Source of the DNA: an uncultured Planctomycetaceae bacterium
Lineage (GTDB): Bacteria; Planctomycetota; Planctomycetia; Planctomycetales; Planctomycetaceae
DNA: 32,353 nucleotides
Assembly (NCBI GenBank): GCA_903858815.1
Contig: CAIOKE010000203.1
Location: 1-32,353 of the forward strand
Reading direction: 5' to 3'
Below are positions 9,401-17,719 of the stretch, piece after piece. The notes below the pieces were generated by a model. That model was not told the origin of the DNA. It did not search any database and worked only from the letters and a program-made list of their open reading frames with translations. The position numbers were made by a program, and so were the translations under genes. Position 1 is the first letter of the stretch, and every line of letters begins with the position of its first letter.

Positions 9401-9658
9401 GGCAGCGTCGTCGTTCGACCCGTCAAAGCCTCCGTCCGCACAACCAGTACGACTGCCAGTACCACCACCAGCACCACAAACACCTTCACCGCAGTCGCCC
9501 GCAGAGTTGCCCCGGCAGCTGTCGATCAGCAGCTTGAAGAACGCGCCATTCGCGAAGCACTCAGGGCCGCCGGAGGAAATAAAGCGGTGGCCGCTCGCAG
9601 CCTGAATCTGCCCCGCAGCACCTTCTTCAGCAAATGCCGACGCTACGGCATCAGCTGA
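6464..9658 (+). CDS. Membrane-anchored sigma-54-dependent transcriptional activator (PDZ-like, multi-TM, GAF, AAA+, Fis HTH)
   Basis: A 1064-residue protein. A membrane segment lies at about 22-46, then a PDZ-like segment ([15 protein letters not shown], about 80-95), then about eight more hydrophobic segments between 175 and 510. A GAF-like sensor region spans about 530-680 and a coiled coil about 680-725. The AAA+ domain is complete: Walker A GESGTGKE near 759, the sigma-54-contacting GAFTGA near 806, Walker [12 protein letters not shown], the arginine-rich DLFYRLNVV region, and [14 protein letters not shown] Ser/Thr-rich linker leads to a Fis-type helix-turn-helix at about 1026-1064. There is no receiver domain, so it is likely a one-component regulator sensing a membrane or periplasmic signal. 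Its 3' end overlaps murF tail-to-tail by 16 bp. The four palindromes upstream are candidate autoregulatory sites. Confidence 0.93.
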   Translation: MSVISGRSRIAGGSANDGRWLVAAFVGCTVFYCVVTLWYVATFPDAGLRCLLPESSRSGPGIEIQEYLDVSWVTTDPAPKPGDRLLKLNGQPIHTFLDFVRVLQALRFAQIPPGGQLAPGSDPVELKVPPLVEVYSRDPGSPAVRLVAVEYQRSDATAGPDGRRLTQIAFLPIRPVTTLEIGLTIIWFGCQLTILMFAVTSWWYRPYDRAARAFCLMSTAAMGAFVPGFHWWILPGNPLLNIPFIICASMLPALVLNFFLTFPREFEGLRTWRRGQQLAVYGPATVISFLIVLTYWSCWVLNGSLSSGPLTAFQKLAIVAQIICYGGGSDRIPVETSLQLLEHLRILAQIGMGIGSIYFAVTVARLSFSLFHSDTPRERRQVVAILGAALLATLPMGYTVFLAFFRPVDFALGRAQIPMFVASMLFMAAYSYGMLRDRLMLAEDVDDRNRRYVGMSLLVSAGFAVLMAAGGMQAQSWNLPLSTSTTQQIALFLILLLAAGLSLWVRDQLQSVVDRRFFSEKYQLDRAMQQLNRSAAYLADPSAMAEMTLKTCEDVTGTSWSAIYVRDGQGILRQIGSRGTSVAPEKLPAELLQGESSPSAIIPRLPSANRESMEPVQRLLHDLRAELLCRLEVADGLHGVILLGRRRDGLAWSAEDFAFLQAMAQMSVLALHSSRANQTMARLNAELKTKMESISEQQRQLTALRAELTILQQEAGQNPVQQSDVELDREGVRGSSPALLAVLSQVRKVARSDSTVLIRGESGTGKELLARVIHRNSERAAASLICVNCAALSSSLLESELFGHVRGAFTGAHADKPGRFLAAHGGTLFLDEIGDISPETQVKLLRVLQERRFEPVGSDRTIDVDVRVVAATNRNLEELIAKGEFREDLFYRLNVVSLTLPALRDRHEDLAELVFYFLSRAAQKTRKQIRQIEPAALEALQAHPWPGNIRELENVIERAVVLADSDVVTFADLPTELRTGSVVVRPVKASVRTTSTTASTTTSTTNTFTAVARRVAPAAVDQQLEERAIREALRAAGGNKAVAARSLNLPRSTFFSKCRRYGIS

Positions 9659-11088
9659 TCTGCCGCACCAGCACCAGCACGCAACAGCCAGTCAACCGTC
9701 TCCTCCAGACGCAGCCGACGCGATCCCTTCACACACACCAGATCACCGGACCGCAGCACACACCCTAAGACCCCCTGCAACTCGGCATTGTCCGACACCG
9801 CGTGCAGCTGACCCCGCAAAAATCCGGCAGCTGCAGCAGCCTCCACACACTCCACCGCAAATTCACCACAAAAAACAGCCACATCCACTGCAGAATCCAC
9901 CAGAGCTGCCGCCACCTCACGATGCAGACGCCGTCCCTCCGACCCCAGCTCCAGCATATCACCCAGTACCAGAATCCGACGCCCACCAGACCAGTCGCCA
10001 AGTGCCCGCAGGCAAGCCAGAGCACTCGCCGGGCTGCAGTTGTAAGTCTCGTCCAGTATTCGCCACGAGCCAGCCGTTAACAGTCGCCCTCGACCACGAT
10101 CCGGACGAAACCGCTGTAATCCAGCGGCGATCTGTCGAGCTGACAAACCGGCCTCCCGACCCACACTCACCGCCGCCGCTGCACACAACAGCAACTGCTG
10201 ACCACCCTCATACTCAAACTCGTCCGCCCCACTGCAGAAACGAATCCGCCCACCCGCCACACCACGCAGCTCACACCGCCCGGATCCCTCCGCCTGACTG
10301 CCAAAATACACCACCCGCGCACTGGTCGCTCGCGACATTGCACACACTTCCGCCTGATCAGCATTCAGAAAAACACAGCCACTGCCAGGGATCGCTTCAA
10401 CCAGCTCCTGCTTGGTCGCCTGCACCGCTGACAGGCTGCCAAATGACTCCAGATGACAGGCTGAAACTCGAGTCACCACTCCCCACTCCGGACATGCCAG
10501 CCCGCACAAAAATCGAATGTCACCCATACGCCCCGCACCCAGCTCCAGCACAGCTGCACCATGCGACGGACCAAGCTCCAGCAACGTCAGTGGCAGTCCA
10601 ATCTCATTGTTATAATTCGCCGGACTCTGCAGCACTGACCACTGCTCACCAAGTACCGCATGAATCATCTGGCGAGTCGTCGTTTTACCCACACTTCCAG
10701 TCACCCCCACACACAACGCCGCCGACTGCTGCCGATTCCAGCTGGCCAGACGCTGCAGCGCCACCAGGGAATCCCGCACCACGATCACATCAGGCCCGCA
10801 CACCCCAAAGCCACCGCCCGCACACTCAACATCACGCGGCAATTCATCCGTCAATACTGCTGTCGCTCCACCTGCCGCAGCTGCCGATACAAACTGCACA
10901 CCATGCCGCCGACGCCCCCGCAACGCAACAAACAGACTCCCCGGCTCCACCCGACCGGAGTCCGTCACGACTCGCTCAATCCGGCCAGCACCCAACCCCG
11001 GCACATCGCTCGCAGATGTCCCGCCAAACCAGACTCGCAGCTGCCCCTGCACCCGCTCTGACGCTTCTCTGACAGTACAGGCATACAT
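9643..11088 (-). CDS. murF: UDP-N-acetylmuramoyl-tripeptide--D-alanyl-D-alanine ligase
   Basis: A 481-residue Mur ligase. It adds D-Ala-D-Ala to the UDP-MurNAc-tripeptide in the cytoplasm, the last cytoplasmic step of peptidoglycan precursor assembly. Visible motifs are the substrate-binding segment [16 protein letters not shown] (43-58), the ATP loop GSVGKTTT (131-138), the MurF-typical [16 protein letters not shown], the central-domain [13 protein letters not shown], the C-terminal [12 protein letters not shown] and LGDMLELG. Length is normal. It follows murE by 26 bp on the same strand. GGAG lies 9 nt before the ATG. The stop overlaps the convergent activator gene. Confidence 0.96.
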   Translation of the reverse strand: MYACTVREASERVQGQLRVWFGGTSASDVPGLGAGRIERVVTDSGRVEPGSLFVALRGRRRHGVQFVSAAAAGGATAVLTDELPRDVECAGGGFGVCGPDVIVVRDSLVALQRLASWNRQQSAALCVGVTGSVGKTTTRQMIHAVLGEQWSVLQSPANYNNEIGLPLTLLELGPSHGAAVLELGAGRMGDIRFLCGLACPEWGVVTRVSACHLESFGSLSAVQATKQELVEAIPGSGCVFLNADQAEVCAMSRATSARVVYFGSQAEGSGRCELRGVAGGRIRFCSGADEFEYEGGQQLLLCAAAAVSVGREAGLSARQIAAGLQRFRPDRGRGRLLTAGSWRILDETYNCSPASALACLRALGDWSGGRRILVLGDMLELGSEGRRLHREVAAALVDSAVDVAVFCGEFAVECVEAAAAAGFLRGQLHAVSDNAELQGVLGCVLRSGDLVCVKGSRRLRLEETVDWLLRAGAGAADQLMP

Positions 11089-11114
11089 CCCGGTACTCCG
11101 TCGCCAGACTGACC

Positions 11115-12575
11115 CTAACCCGCCGAAAGTTCCCGTAACAACCGCGCCGTCACTCGCCGATCATCAAAGGCAATCTGACGCTCACCAATCCACTGCGTCT
11201 GCTCGTGACCCCGGCCCAGAATCAACACCACATCACCCGCCGTTGCCGATTTCAGAGCCGCTCGAATTGCCGATTCCCGATCCACAATCCGCTGCACCGC
11301 CAGCCCCGCCGGAAACCCCGCACAGATCGCTTCAATGATCGCTGCAGGGGATTCACTGCGAGGATTATCCGAAGTCACAAAGACCTCGTCCGCTCCGGAC
11401 GCCGCTGCCCCCATCAGTGGCCGCTTGTCCCGATCCCGATCACCACCCGCACCAAAAACCACCAGCACACGACCTCGACCAGCCACTCGCGCTGTCTCGA
11501 TCGCCCGCTCAATCCCATCCGGCGTGTGCGCGTAGTCCACAAAGACCGTAAACCCCGACGCACCCACGATCCGCTCAAATCGGCCCGGTACCGCTACACC
11601 CTGCTCCAGACCCTGACGAATCTGCGCGACACTGAATCCCAGTAACTCAGCCAGACCCGCAGCAGCCAGCACGTTCAAGGCATTATGCCGGCCAGGCAAA
11701 GTCGTCCGCACAGACAACTCAGACCCCTGCAGACGCAAACTCAACTGCTGACCCTCCAGACCGGCCGATTCAATTCGTACTGATAATGGCCACTGCGGAT
11801 CAAAACCAAAACCCAGCACCGGAACGCCACACTGCTGCACCGCAGCACGCAGCCGCGGCTCATCAAATCCCGCCAGCAACACCGCTCCCGGCTGCAACAA
11901 CTCCGCAATCTGCAGCTTCGCCCCCAGATAATTCTCAAATGTCCCGTGATAGTCCAGATGATCGTGAGTCACATTGGTGATCGCCGCTGCCGCCAGTCGC
12001 AGCGCCGAACACCGCTGCTGCTTCAGAGCATGACTGCTGATCTCCATCACACAGTCCGATGCTCCCACCTGACGCATCTGACGCAACAGTTGAGCCAGCA
12101 TGGGAGCATCCGGGGTCGTCAGACCGGCCGGACGAGTCTGCTGGCCGTCATGATACTCCAGAGTCCCAATCAACCCCGTACGCACACCCGCTGCTCGCAG
12201 AATTCCCCGCAATAACCACGCCGTCGTCGACTTGCCGTTCGTACCCGTCAATCCACAACACCGCAGATCACGCTCAGGAAAACCCTCCTGAGCCATCGCC
12301 AGCCATGACCAGACCTGTCGAGTCGATCGGACGATGGCCTGAGGGACACGCACCTGAGGCAGAACCTGCTCCACCACCAGCGCAGCAGCACCAGCCTCGA
12401 CTGCCGCAGACGCCCACTGATGACCGTCCGCACGATGACCCCGCAACGCCACAAAGACATCGCCACGACGAATCAATCGGCTGTCACAGACAAACTGCCG
12501 ACCCTCGATGTCACCACAGTCCAGAAATCCCACCGGACACGGACAATCACGAATACTGACCGGCACACCACCCAT
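11115..12575 (-). CDS. murE: UDP-N-acetylmuramoyl-L-alanyl-D-glutamate--2,6-diaminopimelate ligase
   Basis: A 486-residue Mur ligase that adds the third stem-peptide residue. Motifs are DSRLIRRGDVFVALRG (31-46), the ATP loop GTNGKSTT (111-118), LTTPDAPML, the carbamylated-lysine region, MEISSHAL, TNVTHDHLDYHGTFENY, VDYAHTPDG, and TSDNPRSE. The DNPR motif is the usual marker for meso-diaminopimelate rather than lysine as substrate. It begins 6 bp after the bioB stop and is followed by murF, so the three are probably one transcript. The ribosome binding site within the end of bioB is weak, which fits translational coupling. Confidence 0.96.
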   Translation of the reverse strand: MGGVPVSIRDCPCPVGFLDCGDIEGRQFVCDSRLIRRGDVFVALRGHRADGHQWASAAVEAGAAALVVEQVLPQVRVPQAIVRSTRQVWSWLAMAQEGFPERDLRCCGLTGTNGKSTTAWLLRGILRAAGVRTGLIGTLEYHDGQQTRPAGLTTPDAPMLAQLLRQMRQVGASDCVMEISSHALKQQRCSALRLAAAAITNVTHDHLDYHGTFENYLGAKLQIAELLQPGAVLLAGFDEPRLRAAVQQCGVPVLGFGFDPQWPLSVRIESAGLEGQQLSLRLQGSELSVRTTLPGRHNALNVLAAAGLAELLGFSVAQIRQGLEQGVAVPGRFERIVGASGFTVFVDYAHTPDGIERAIETARVAGRGRVLVVFGAGGDRDRDKRPLMGAAASGADEVFVTSDNPRSESPAAIIEAICAGFPAGLAVQRIVDRESAIRAALKSATAGDVVLILGRGHEQTQWIGERQIAFDDRRVTARLLRELSAG

Positions 12576-12581
12576 GACAAA

Positions 12582-13694
12582 TCAACCACACCCACCACTG
12601 CTGCAACTGCCGGAAACACCCGCACCACACGACACCTGATGCGGGACCTTCCAAAGCTCCAGCAGCTTCGACGACTCATAGTCACCAGCCGTGATCCGGA
12701 AACCCAGATCCGAAATCATCCGGAAATCCTCTTCCGCCTTCTGCCCCGGAGTCGTCAGGTAGTCACTCACAAACATCGAATTCGCAGGATACAAAGCCAA
12801 CGCCTGCATCGAACGCAGATTCACTTCCCGGCCACCCGCCACTCGCAACTCAGCCGCAGGATTCGTCAGACGAAACATCGCCAGAACCTTCAGACAGTAA
12901 CGAGGATCCAGCTCGTGCTGAGACTGCAATGGAGTCCCGTCAATGGCATGCAGAAAATTCACCGGGATCGATTCCACATTCAACTCGCCCAGCTTCAACG
13001 CCACATCCACCACATCACCGTTCTGCTCGCCCATCCCCACAATCATCCCCGCACATAACTCCAGACCCGCATCACGACAGATACTCAGTGTCTTCAGACG
13101 GTCCGCAAACGTATGAGTCGTACAGATCTCCGGATGAAAACGCTCGCTCGTATTCAGATTGTGATTCACCCGGTCCACACCAGCAGCCTTCAGCTTCAAT
13201 GCCTGCTCCGGCTCAAGCAATCCCAGACAACAACAGATGTGCAGACCATACTGGTCCTTGATCTGACGCACCACGCCTGCCACATGATCCACCTCCCGGT
13301 TCGTCGGACCACGACCACTGGCCACGATACAATATGTCCGCGAATTGCTTTCAGCGGCCTTGCGAGCTCCATCCAGAAGACGCTCAGCATTCAACATCGC
13401 ATAACGCTCAATCGGTGCCTCCGAAATCTTCGACTGCGAACAGTACGAACAGTCCTCCGGACACAAACCACTCTTCGCGTTCTTCAGATAATACAGCTGC
13501 ACAGTGTTGCTGAACCAGTGGCGACGAACCGCATAGGCAGCATCCAGAATCGACAGCAACTGCTCGTCTGGTGCCTCCAGAATGCTGATCGCCTCGGCTC
13601 GACTCAGAACGCCACCCTCAAGGACACGACGAGCAAACTCACTCCAGTCCTGCTGCACAACAGTTGGTTCGGCTAACGACATACGGCTACCCAT
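12582..13694 (-). CDS. bioB: Biotin synthase (radical SAM)
   Basis: A 370-residue protein that inserts sulfur into dethiobiotin. The radical-SAM cluster motif is C78-PED-C82-SY-C85. Other family features are QLYYLKNAKSGLCPEDC, cysteines for the second iron-sulfur cluster (RTYCIVASGRG, HICCCLGLL, ELCAGMIVGMGE), the conserved LRVAGGRE arginine, and the C-terminal AGDYESSKLLELW region. The C-terminus ends in a Cys/Gly/Ser-rich tail (SCGAGVSGSCSSGGCG) beyond the usual core. It heads a bioB-murE-murF cluster with a 6-bp gap to murE. No other biotin genes are nearby. An alternative start four codons in (13682) is possible. Confidence 0.96.
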   Translation of the reverse strand: MGSRMSLAEPTVVQQDWSEFARRVLEGGVLSRAEAISILEAPDEQLLSILDAAYAVRRHWFSNTVQLYYLKNAKSGLCPEDCSYCSQSKISEAPIERYAMLNAERLLDGARKAAESNSRTYCIVASGRGPTNREVDHVAGVVRQIKDQYGLHICCCLGLLEPEQALKLKAAGVDRVNHNLNTSERFHPEICTTHTFADRLKTLSICRDAGLELCAGMIVGMGEQNGDVVDVALKLGELNVESIPVNFLHAIDGTPLQSQHELDPRYCLKVLAMFRLTNPAAELRVAGGREVNLRSMQALALYPANSMFVSDYLTTPGQKAEEDFRMISDLGFRITAGDYESSKLLELWKVPHQVSCGAGVSGSCSSGGCG

Positions 13695-13909
13695 GACCCC
13701 AATTCAACGGCAAGAACTTCCAGACAGCAGGCAAACAGCCCACAAACACAGAATTCCGTAGTGTATCCGGTTCAAAGACAAAATGCATGGCCACACCACA
13801 CACACACCAGACCCGGAACTTCAGAAACCCCCAAAACAGCCCCCCCAAAAAAACGCGACTACAGGATCCCCTTGTCTTTATTTGCCACCGCCGCCCGTGT
13901 TCGCCTGAT

Positions 13910-13972
13910 CGGCCCCATCGGTCCCATAAGTCCCATAAGCCCCATCAGGCCCATAGGTCCCACAAGACCCAT
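13910..13972. repeat. Seven tandem copies of a 9-bp unit (nnGnCCCAT)
   Basis: Seven consecutive 9-bp units fit the pattern [CA][GA]GnCCCA[TC]: CGGCCCCAT, CGGTCCCAT, AAGTCCCAT, AAGCCCCAT, CAGGCCCAT, AGGTCCCAC, AAGACCCAT. CCCA is invariant. The 9-bp period keeps frame, so translation gives a Gly/Pro/Ile pattern resembling collagen. However, the surrounding frames have no start signal or domain, so it reads as a non-coding minisatellite. Confidence 0.85.
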
Positions 13973-14127
13973 TCCCGCCCCCACACACACCCGAGAATCG
14001 AAAAACACACACGCCCAACGCCATTTCAATTCGACCTGCCTTGCCCACTAAGCCAACTTCCGGGATGATTCAGTCACCCGGACCCATACACCAAAAAACA
14101 TCTGAACACCGTTGCCACTGGCAACAA

Positions 14128-14156
14128 TTGACAAAGCTGGCTGCAGGACCGTCATC
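14128..14156 (+). promoter_or_regulatory. Possible weak sigma-70-type promoter of the recO cluster
   Basis: A perfect TTGACA lies at 14128-14133, just after a small hairpin (14111-14125) and 49 bp before the recO start. At the right distance (17 bp) the -10 position reads GTCATC, a poor match, so this is only a candidate. Confidence 0.25.
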
Positions 14157-14181
14157 ACTCTGACGGCACAGGGGGCAAGGA

Positions 14182-14955
14182 GTGTCGCTGGAAAAGGCCA
14201 ACGCAATCGTCATTCGGCAGGCGGATTTCAGCGAATCCAGCCGCGTCATCACGTTTTTCAGCCGGGAATTCGGCAAGTTCTCTGCTCTCGCCAAGGGGGC
14301 CAAACGGCTCAAAGGCCCCTTCGATGCTGCTCTTGACCTGCTTTCGGAAGGTCGCATAGTCTTCATCCGGCGACCGGCAGGGGTCTTGAATCTGCTGACG
14401 GAAGCCCGCCTGACCACCCGCTTTCAGCCTCAGCAACCCGGAATTTCCGACGGACTGCTGCGGATGTACGCGGGGTGTTATGTGGCCGAGCTGCTGAATG
14501 GTCTGACCGAAGACTTCGATGCAGCTCCGGAAATCTTCGACCTCGCGACGGCTCTGCTGCTGGGACTCTCAACTCCCGAATGTCACGTTTCTGCGCTGAT
14601 CATTCACTTCGAATTGTCGCTCCTGCAGCTGACCGGTGTGCTCCCTGATCTCTCTGGATGTGCGGTCTGTGGCGGTTCAGTCGAACCGTCCGGCAGATAC
14701 GTGCACTGGGTCAGTCAGGGCGGACTGCTGTGTCAGGACTGTCGCCGGGAAGAATACAGTGGCTCGTCCGTCTCAACCGGTGCCGTGGAAATTCTGCGTC
14801 GCCTGACCGGAGGAACCACGGATCTGGCTGGTCGCGTGCGTCTGACGCCGGCACAGGCGGAAGAATGTCATCGATTGGCAGTGTCCGCTGTCTCACACGT
14901 TCTCGGACGTCGACCTCAGACTCTGCGCTACCTGCAGTTTTCCTCACATCACTGA
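14182..14955 (+). CDS. recO: DNA repair protein RecO
   Basis: A 257-residue protein of the RecF recombination pathway that helps load RecA on SSB-coated DNA. The N-terminal OB-fold reads KANAIVIRQADFSESSRVITFFSREFGKFSALAKGAKR in pattern (shown here as landmarks 5-42). A helical region follows, then a four-cysteine zinc site: CAVCGG (about 158) and LCQDC (about 183). Length is normal. GTG is the only standard start after an in-frame stop at 14161. The purine-rich GGGGGCAAGGA directly before it is a close-set ribosome binding site. It heads a plus-strand cluster with the BamD-like gene 11 bp downstream. Confidence 0.93.
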   Translation: MSLEKANAIVIRQADFSESSRVITFFSREFGKFSALAKGAKRLKGPFDAALDLLSEGRIVFIRRPAGVLNLLTEARLTTRFQPQQPGISDGLLRMYAGCYVAELLNGLTEDFDAAPEIFDLATALLLGLSTPECHVSALIIHFELSLLQLTGVLPDLSGCAVCGGSVEPSGRYVHWVSQGGLLCQDCRREEYSGSSVSTGAVEILRRLTGGTTDLAGRVRLTPAQAEECHRLAVSAVSHVLGRRPQTLRYLQFSSHH

Positions 14956-14966
14956 ATCCGCGACTC

Positions 14967-16283
14967 ATGCAACCGCACACCCCGCTCGCACAACGCCGCT
15001 CAAAGGCGTTCGCCGGATGTCTGTCAGCCAGACATCGTTCGGCCCGTGCATTCGTGGTCTTGCTGCTGACAGGCCTGCTCTGTGGCTGCATGGGCAATCC
15101 CTTCCGACGTGAATCCAGCCGCCCGGGAATGTGGGAACGCATGCAGCGTTCCATGGGCTTCGCTAAGGAAACACCACTGGAAATGGGCCGCAAGTTCAGC
15201 CCTCAGGAACAACGCGAAGTCGAACTGTGCCGTCGTACTTACGAACAGAAGGACTACGACAAAGCCATTGAGCTGTGCAAAGCCGCAGCCAAAAAATTCA
15301 GGGAATCATCGCTCGGCGAAGAAGCCCAGTTCTATCTGGCAGAGTCCTGGTATGCCAAACAACGCTACTCCAAAGCTCAGGACGCCTACGATCAACTGTT
15401 TGAAGACTATCCTTCCACCAAATATGTGGAACCTGTCACTCGCCGACTCTACAGCATCGCTCAGTCATGGCTGCAGACCAGTGAACCAGGTGCAAAGGAA
15501 GGAATCCGCACCGTCAGCGCAGAAAAAGTCATCTCCTCGCAACCCGAAAAGAAGCCGGCCGATCCCACTCTGCGAGTTCGGATTCTGCCCAACTTCCACG
15601 ACCGCTCCCGACCGGTCTTCGACACACAGGGCCGCGCTCTGCAGTGCCTGAAATCCATCTGGATGAACGATCCCACTGGACCCCTCGCGGATGATTCTCT
15701 GATGCTGACTGCCGCATGGCACCAGCGACACGACAACCATGTGGAAGCCGATCGCTATTTCGGGATTCTTCGCGAAGAATATCCGGACAGCCCGCACCTC
15801 GAAGCGGCCTTCGTCCTCGGAGCTCACGCCAAACAAATGAGCTATCAGGGGGCCTTCTACGAAGGTGAAGATCTTGTCGGAGCTCGACGGCTCAAGGAAC
15901 AGACACTGCAGCTGTTTCCTGCTTCACACCAGCGGCAGCAGCTGCGGAAGGACCTTGACGTCCTGTACCGACAGGAAGCCGAACGCCAGTGGGCCATGGT
16001 CGACTACTACCGCCGTAAGCAGCGTCCGCGAGCCATCGCGATTGCCTGCGTCCGACTGATCTCCGAATACCCCGATACCGGCTACGCTCGGGAAGCCCGC
16101 ACTCTGCTGGCAGACATTGATCGCAGTGAATTACGCGATCTGCCCGAAGTCCTGCAGTTCATGGAATCACTCCCTCGCAATGCTCCGGCCCCCGTCCCGG
16201 CTCAGAATGACGGGAACCCCGTAAAATCTGTCAGCCAGCCCGAGACCTCCGAAAACAGCACCTCCGGCAAAGCAAGGCTCTGA
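14967..16283 (+). CDS. BamD/YfiO-like outer-membrane assembly lipoprotein (TPR repeats)
   Basis: About 438 residues from the ATG at 14967. The N-terminus is basic, followed by a hydrophobic stretch and a lipobox-like LLCGC with the lipidated cysteine at about 41. The region after about residue 80 shows BamD-like tetratricopeptide helices: AIELCKAAAKKFRESSLGEEAQFYLAESWY, KAQDAYDQLFEDYPSTKY (landmarks only), and a second set near the C-terminus (RLISEYPDTGYAREA). BamD of proteobacteria is about 245 residues, so this one has an added middle and tail. It begins 11 bp after recO and ends 4 bp before the LptE-like gene, which supports an envelope role. It may be a general TPR lipoprotein rather than a true Bam subunit. 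The longer frame from 14658 would overlap recO and lack a signal peptide. Confidence 0.82.
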   Translation: MQPHTPLAQRRSKAFAGCLSARHRSARAFVVLLLTGLLCGCMGNPFRRESSRPGMWERMQRSMGFAKETPLEMGRKFSPQEQREVELCRRTYEQKDYDKAIELCKAAAKKFRESSLGEEAQFYLAESWYAKQRYSKAQDAYDQLFEDYPSTKYVEPVTRRLYSIAQSWLQTSEPGAKEGIRTVSAEKVISSQPEKKPADPTLRVRILPNFHDRSRPVFDTQGRALQCLKSIWMNDPTGPLADDSLMLTAAWHQRHDNHVEADRYFGILREEYPDSPHLEAAFVLGAHAKQMSYQGAFYEGEDLVGARRLKEQTLQLFPASHQRQQLRKDLDVLYRQEAERQWAMVDYYRRKQRPRAIAIACVRLISEYPDTGYAREARTLLADIDRSELRDLPEVLQFMESLPRNAPAPVPAQNDGNPVKSVSQPETSENSTSGKARL

Positions 16284-16287
16284 CCCG

Positions 16288-16803
16288 ATGATGCGCACGG
16301 GACTCCTGCTGATCGCCCTCGCCTGCCTGTTGACCACAGGCTGTGGCTACAGCCTCGGCACGCCGGTGGTACCCGGAGTTCGCAGTGTGCATGTGCCGGT
16401 GTTCCGCTCAGACTCCTTCCGCCGCGATACCGACTACCTGCTGACCGAAGCCGTGCAGCGCGAAATTCGTACCCGCGGCGGCTATCGCCTTGAAGAAGCT
16501 GCTACAGCCGACACCATCCTCACTGGGAAGATTGTCGAAGTTCGCAAATCACCCCTCAGTGAAACCCGCTTCGATGATCCTCGCGAACTGCAGCTGTCAC
16601 TGGGTGCTGAAGTCACCTGGATGGATCGCCGCACCGGCAAGGTTCTGATCCAGCAGACCTTCCCGCTGACCAGTGCACTGATGCCTCAGATGTCCAGTGT
16701 CTCAATGGCCCCGGAAGTCGGACAGTCCTTCGCAACCGCTCAGCAGGAAGCCGCCAAACGCCTCGCATCCAGCATCGCTGACCTGATGGAAATCGCCTGG
16801 TAG
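16288..16803 (+). CDS. lptE: LptE-family LPS-assembly lipoprotein
   Basis: 171 residues. It has a short signal peptide ending in a lipobox (LLTTGC, cysteine at about 19) and then the family-typical CGYSLGTPVVPGVRSVHVPVF. Further features are the strand-helix pattern LTEAVQREIRTRGGYRLEE, a GKIVEVRKS strand, and the C-terminal helix AAKRLASSIADLMEIAW. In Gram-negatives LptE plugs the LptD pore that inserts lipopolysaccharide in the outer membrane. It starts 4 bp after the BamD-like gene and is followed 10 bp later by the deacetylase-like gene. The planctomycete versions are often annotated only as hypothetical, so the LptE call rests on the fold pattern and context. Confidence 0.75.
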   Translation: MMRTGLLLIALACLLTTGCGYSLGTPVVPGVRSVHVPVFRSDSFRRDTDYLLTEAVQREIRTRGGYRLEEAATADTILTGKIVEVRKSPLSETRFDDPRELQLSLGAEVTWMDRRTGKVLIQQTFPLTSALMPQMSSVSMAPEVGQSFATAQQEAAKRLASSIADLMEIAW

Positions 16804-16813
16804 AACAGCGCCA

Positions 16814-17719
16814 GTGAAACTCTTTACCACCGACCTGTTCGTGCTGCCCCTGCCACCCGGCCATCGTTTCCCCATGATCCGCTATCGACTGCTGCGGGAA
16901 CGACTGCAGCAGTGCGGGCTGTTTCAGCCGGACGACTTCGAAGTTCCCCCGGCCGCGTCGGAACAGCAATTGCAGCTTGTGCATACGGCTGACTGGGTGC
17001 GGCGAGTCCTTGCTGGTGAACTGACAGGTGATGAGATTCGCCGCATCGGATTTCCGTGGAGCCTGCAGATGGTTGAGCGCTGTCGCCGCTCGACCGGCGC
17101 CACCGTGGCAGCGTCCCGCGCAGCCCTGCGCGACGCTGTCGCCGTCAACCTTGCCGGTGGTACCCATCACGCCTTCCCGGATCGCGGTGCCGGTTACTGC
17201 GTTTTCAACGACGTCGCCGTTGCCGCCCGCAGCATGCAGCAGGAACAACGGATCCAGCGGGCACTGGTACTGGATGGCGATGTCCACCAGGGTGACGGCA
17301 CGGCTGCTGTCTTCGCGGATGATCCCTCTGTCCGCACATTTTCACTGCACGCCGCAAAGGCCTTTCCCGTCCGCAAAATGCGCAGCGATCTGGATATCGA
17401 GCTGCCCCCGGGCACCACTGACAGTGATTACCTTGCCGCATGGCAGGAAGGACTGCACTGGGCAGCACACCAGGAACGCCCCGACCTTGTCTACTTTGTC
17501 GCCGGAGCTGATCCGTATGTCGGAGACACCCTCGGCGGTCTGGCCGTCAGTAAATCCGGACTGCAGACCCGCGATAACCTCGTCTTCGAATTCTGCACCC
17601 GCCAGAAATGCCCACTCGTCGTCGTCATGGCCGGCGGCTATGCCGAATCCGTCAACGACATCGTCGATATTCAGTTCCACACCGTCACAGCCGCAGCCAG
17701 CCTGCAGCAGGCCCCCTGA
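16814..17719 (+). CDS. Histone deacetylase family protein
   Basis: A 301-residue zinc-dependent deacetylase of the arginase/deacetylase fold. Active-site features are all present: GGTHHAFPDRGAGYCVFND (histidine pair H118-H119), LDGDVHQGDG with zinc ligands D156 and H158, SLHAAKAFP, and the third zinc aspartate in VAGADPYVGDTLGGL. The C-terminal MAGGYAES supplies the glycine-rich loop. Bacterial members act on acetylated proteins or small molecules such as acetylpolyamines; the substrate here is not evident. The start is GTG, 10 bp after the lptE stop, and it closes the recO cluster. Followed by a repeat-rich non-coding region. Confidence 0.93.
   Translation: MKLFTTDLFVLPLPPGHRFPMIRYRLLRERLQQCGLFQPDDFEVPPAASEQQLQLVHTADWVRRVLAGELTGDEIRRIGFPWSLQMVERCRRSTGATVAASRAALRDAVAVNLAGGTHHAFPDRGAGYCVFNDVAVAARSMQQEQRIQRALVLDGDVHQGDGTAAVFADDPSVRTFSLHAAKAFPVRKMRSDLDIELPPGTTDSDYLAAWQEGLHWAAHQERPDLVYFVAGADPYVGDTLGGLAVSKSGLQTRDNLVFEFCTRQKCPLVVVMAGGYAESVNDIVDIQFHTVTAAASLQQAP

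Larger units (their letters stand above)
13695..14181. other. Non-coding divergent intergenic region between bioB and recO
   Basis: A 487-bp region with no convincing gene. It holds a C7A7 homopolymer pair at 13840-13853, the 9-bp tandem repeat at 13910-13972, and a small perfect hairpin GTTGCC-ACT-GGCAAC at 14111-14125. The open frames across it on the plus strand are low-complexity translations of the repeats. Confidence 0.7.

Noticed and set aside
10002-11072. A 356-codon plus-strand frame
   Set aside because: It lies fully antisense to murF, whose motifs are unmistakable; composition is Pro/His/Thr-rich with no family features.
13761-14051. A collagen-like Gly/Pro/Ile protein
   Set aside because: The pattern comes from a 9-bp DNA repeat that keeps frame; no ribosome binding site and no recognisable domain around it.
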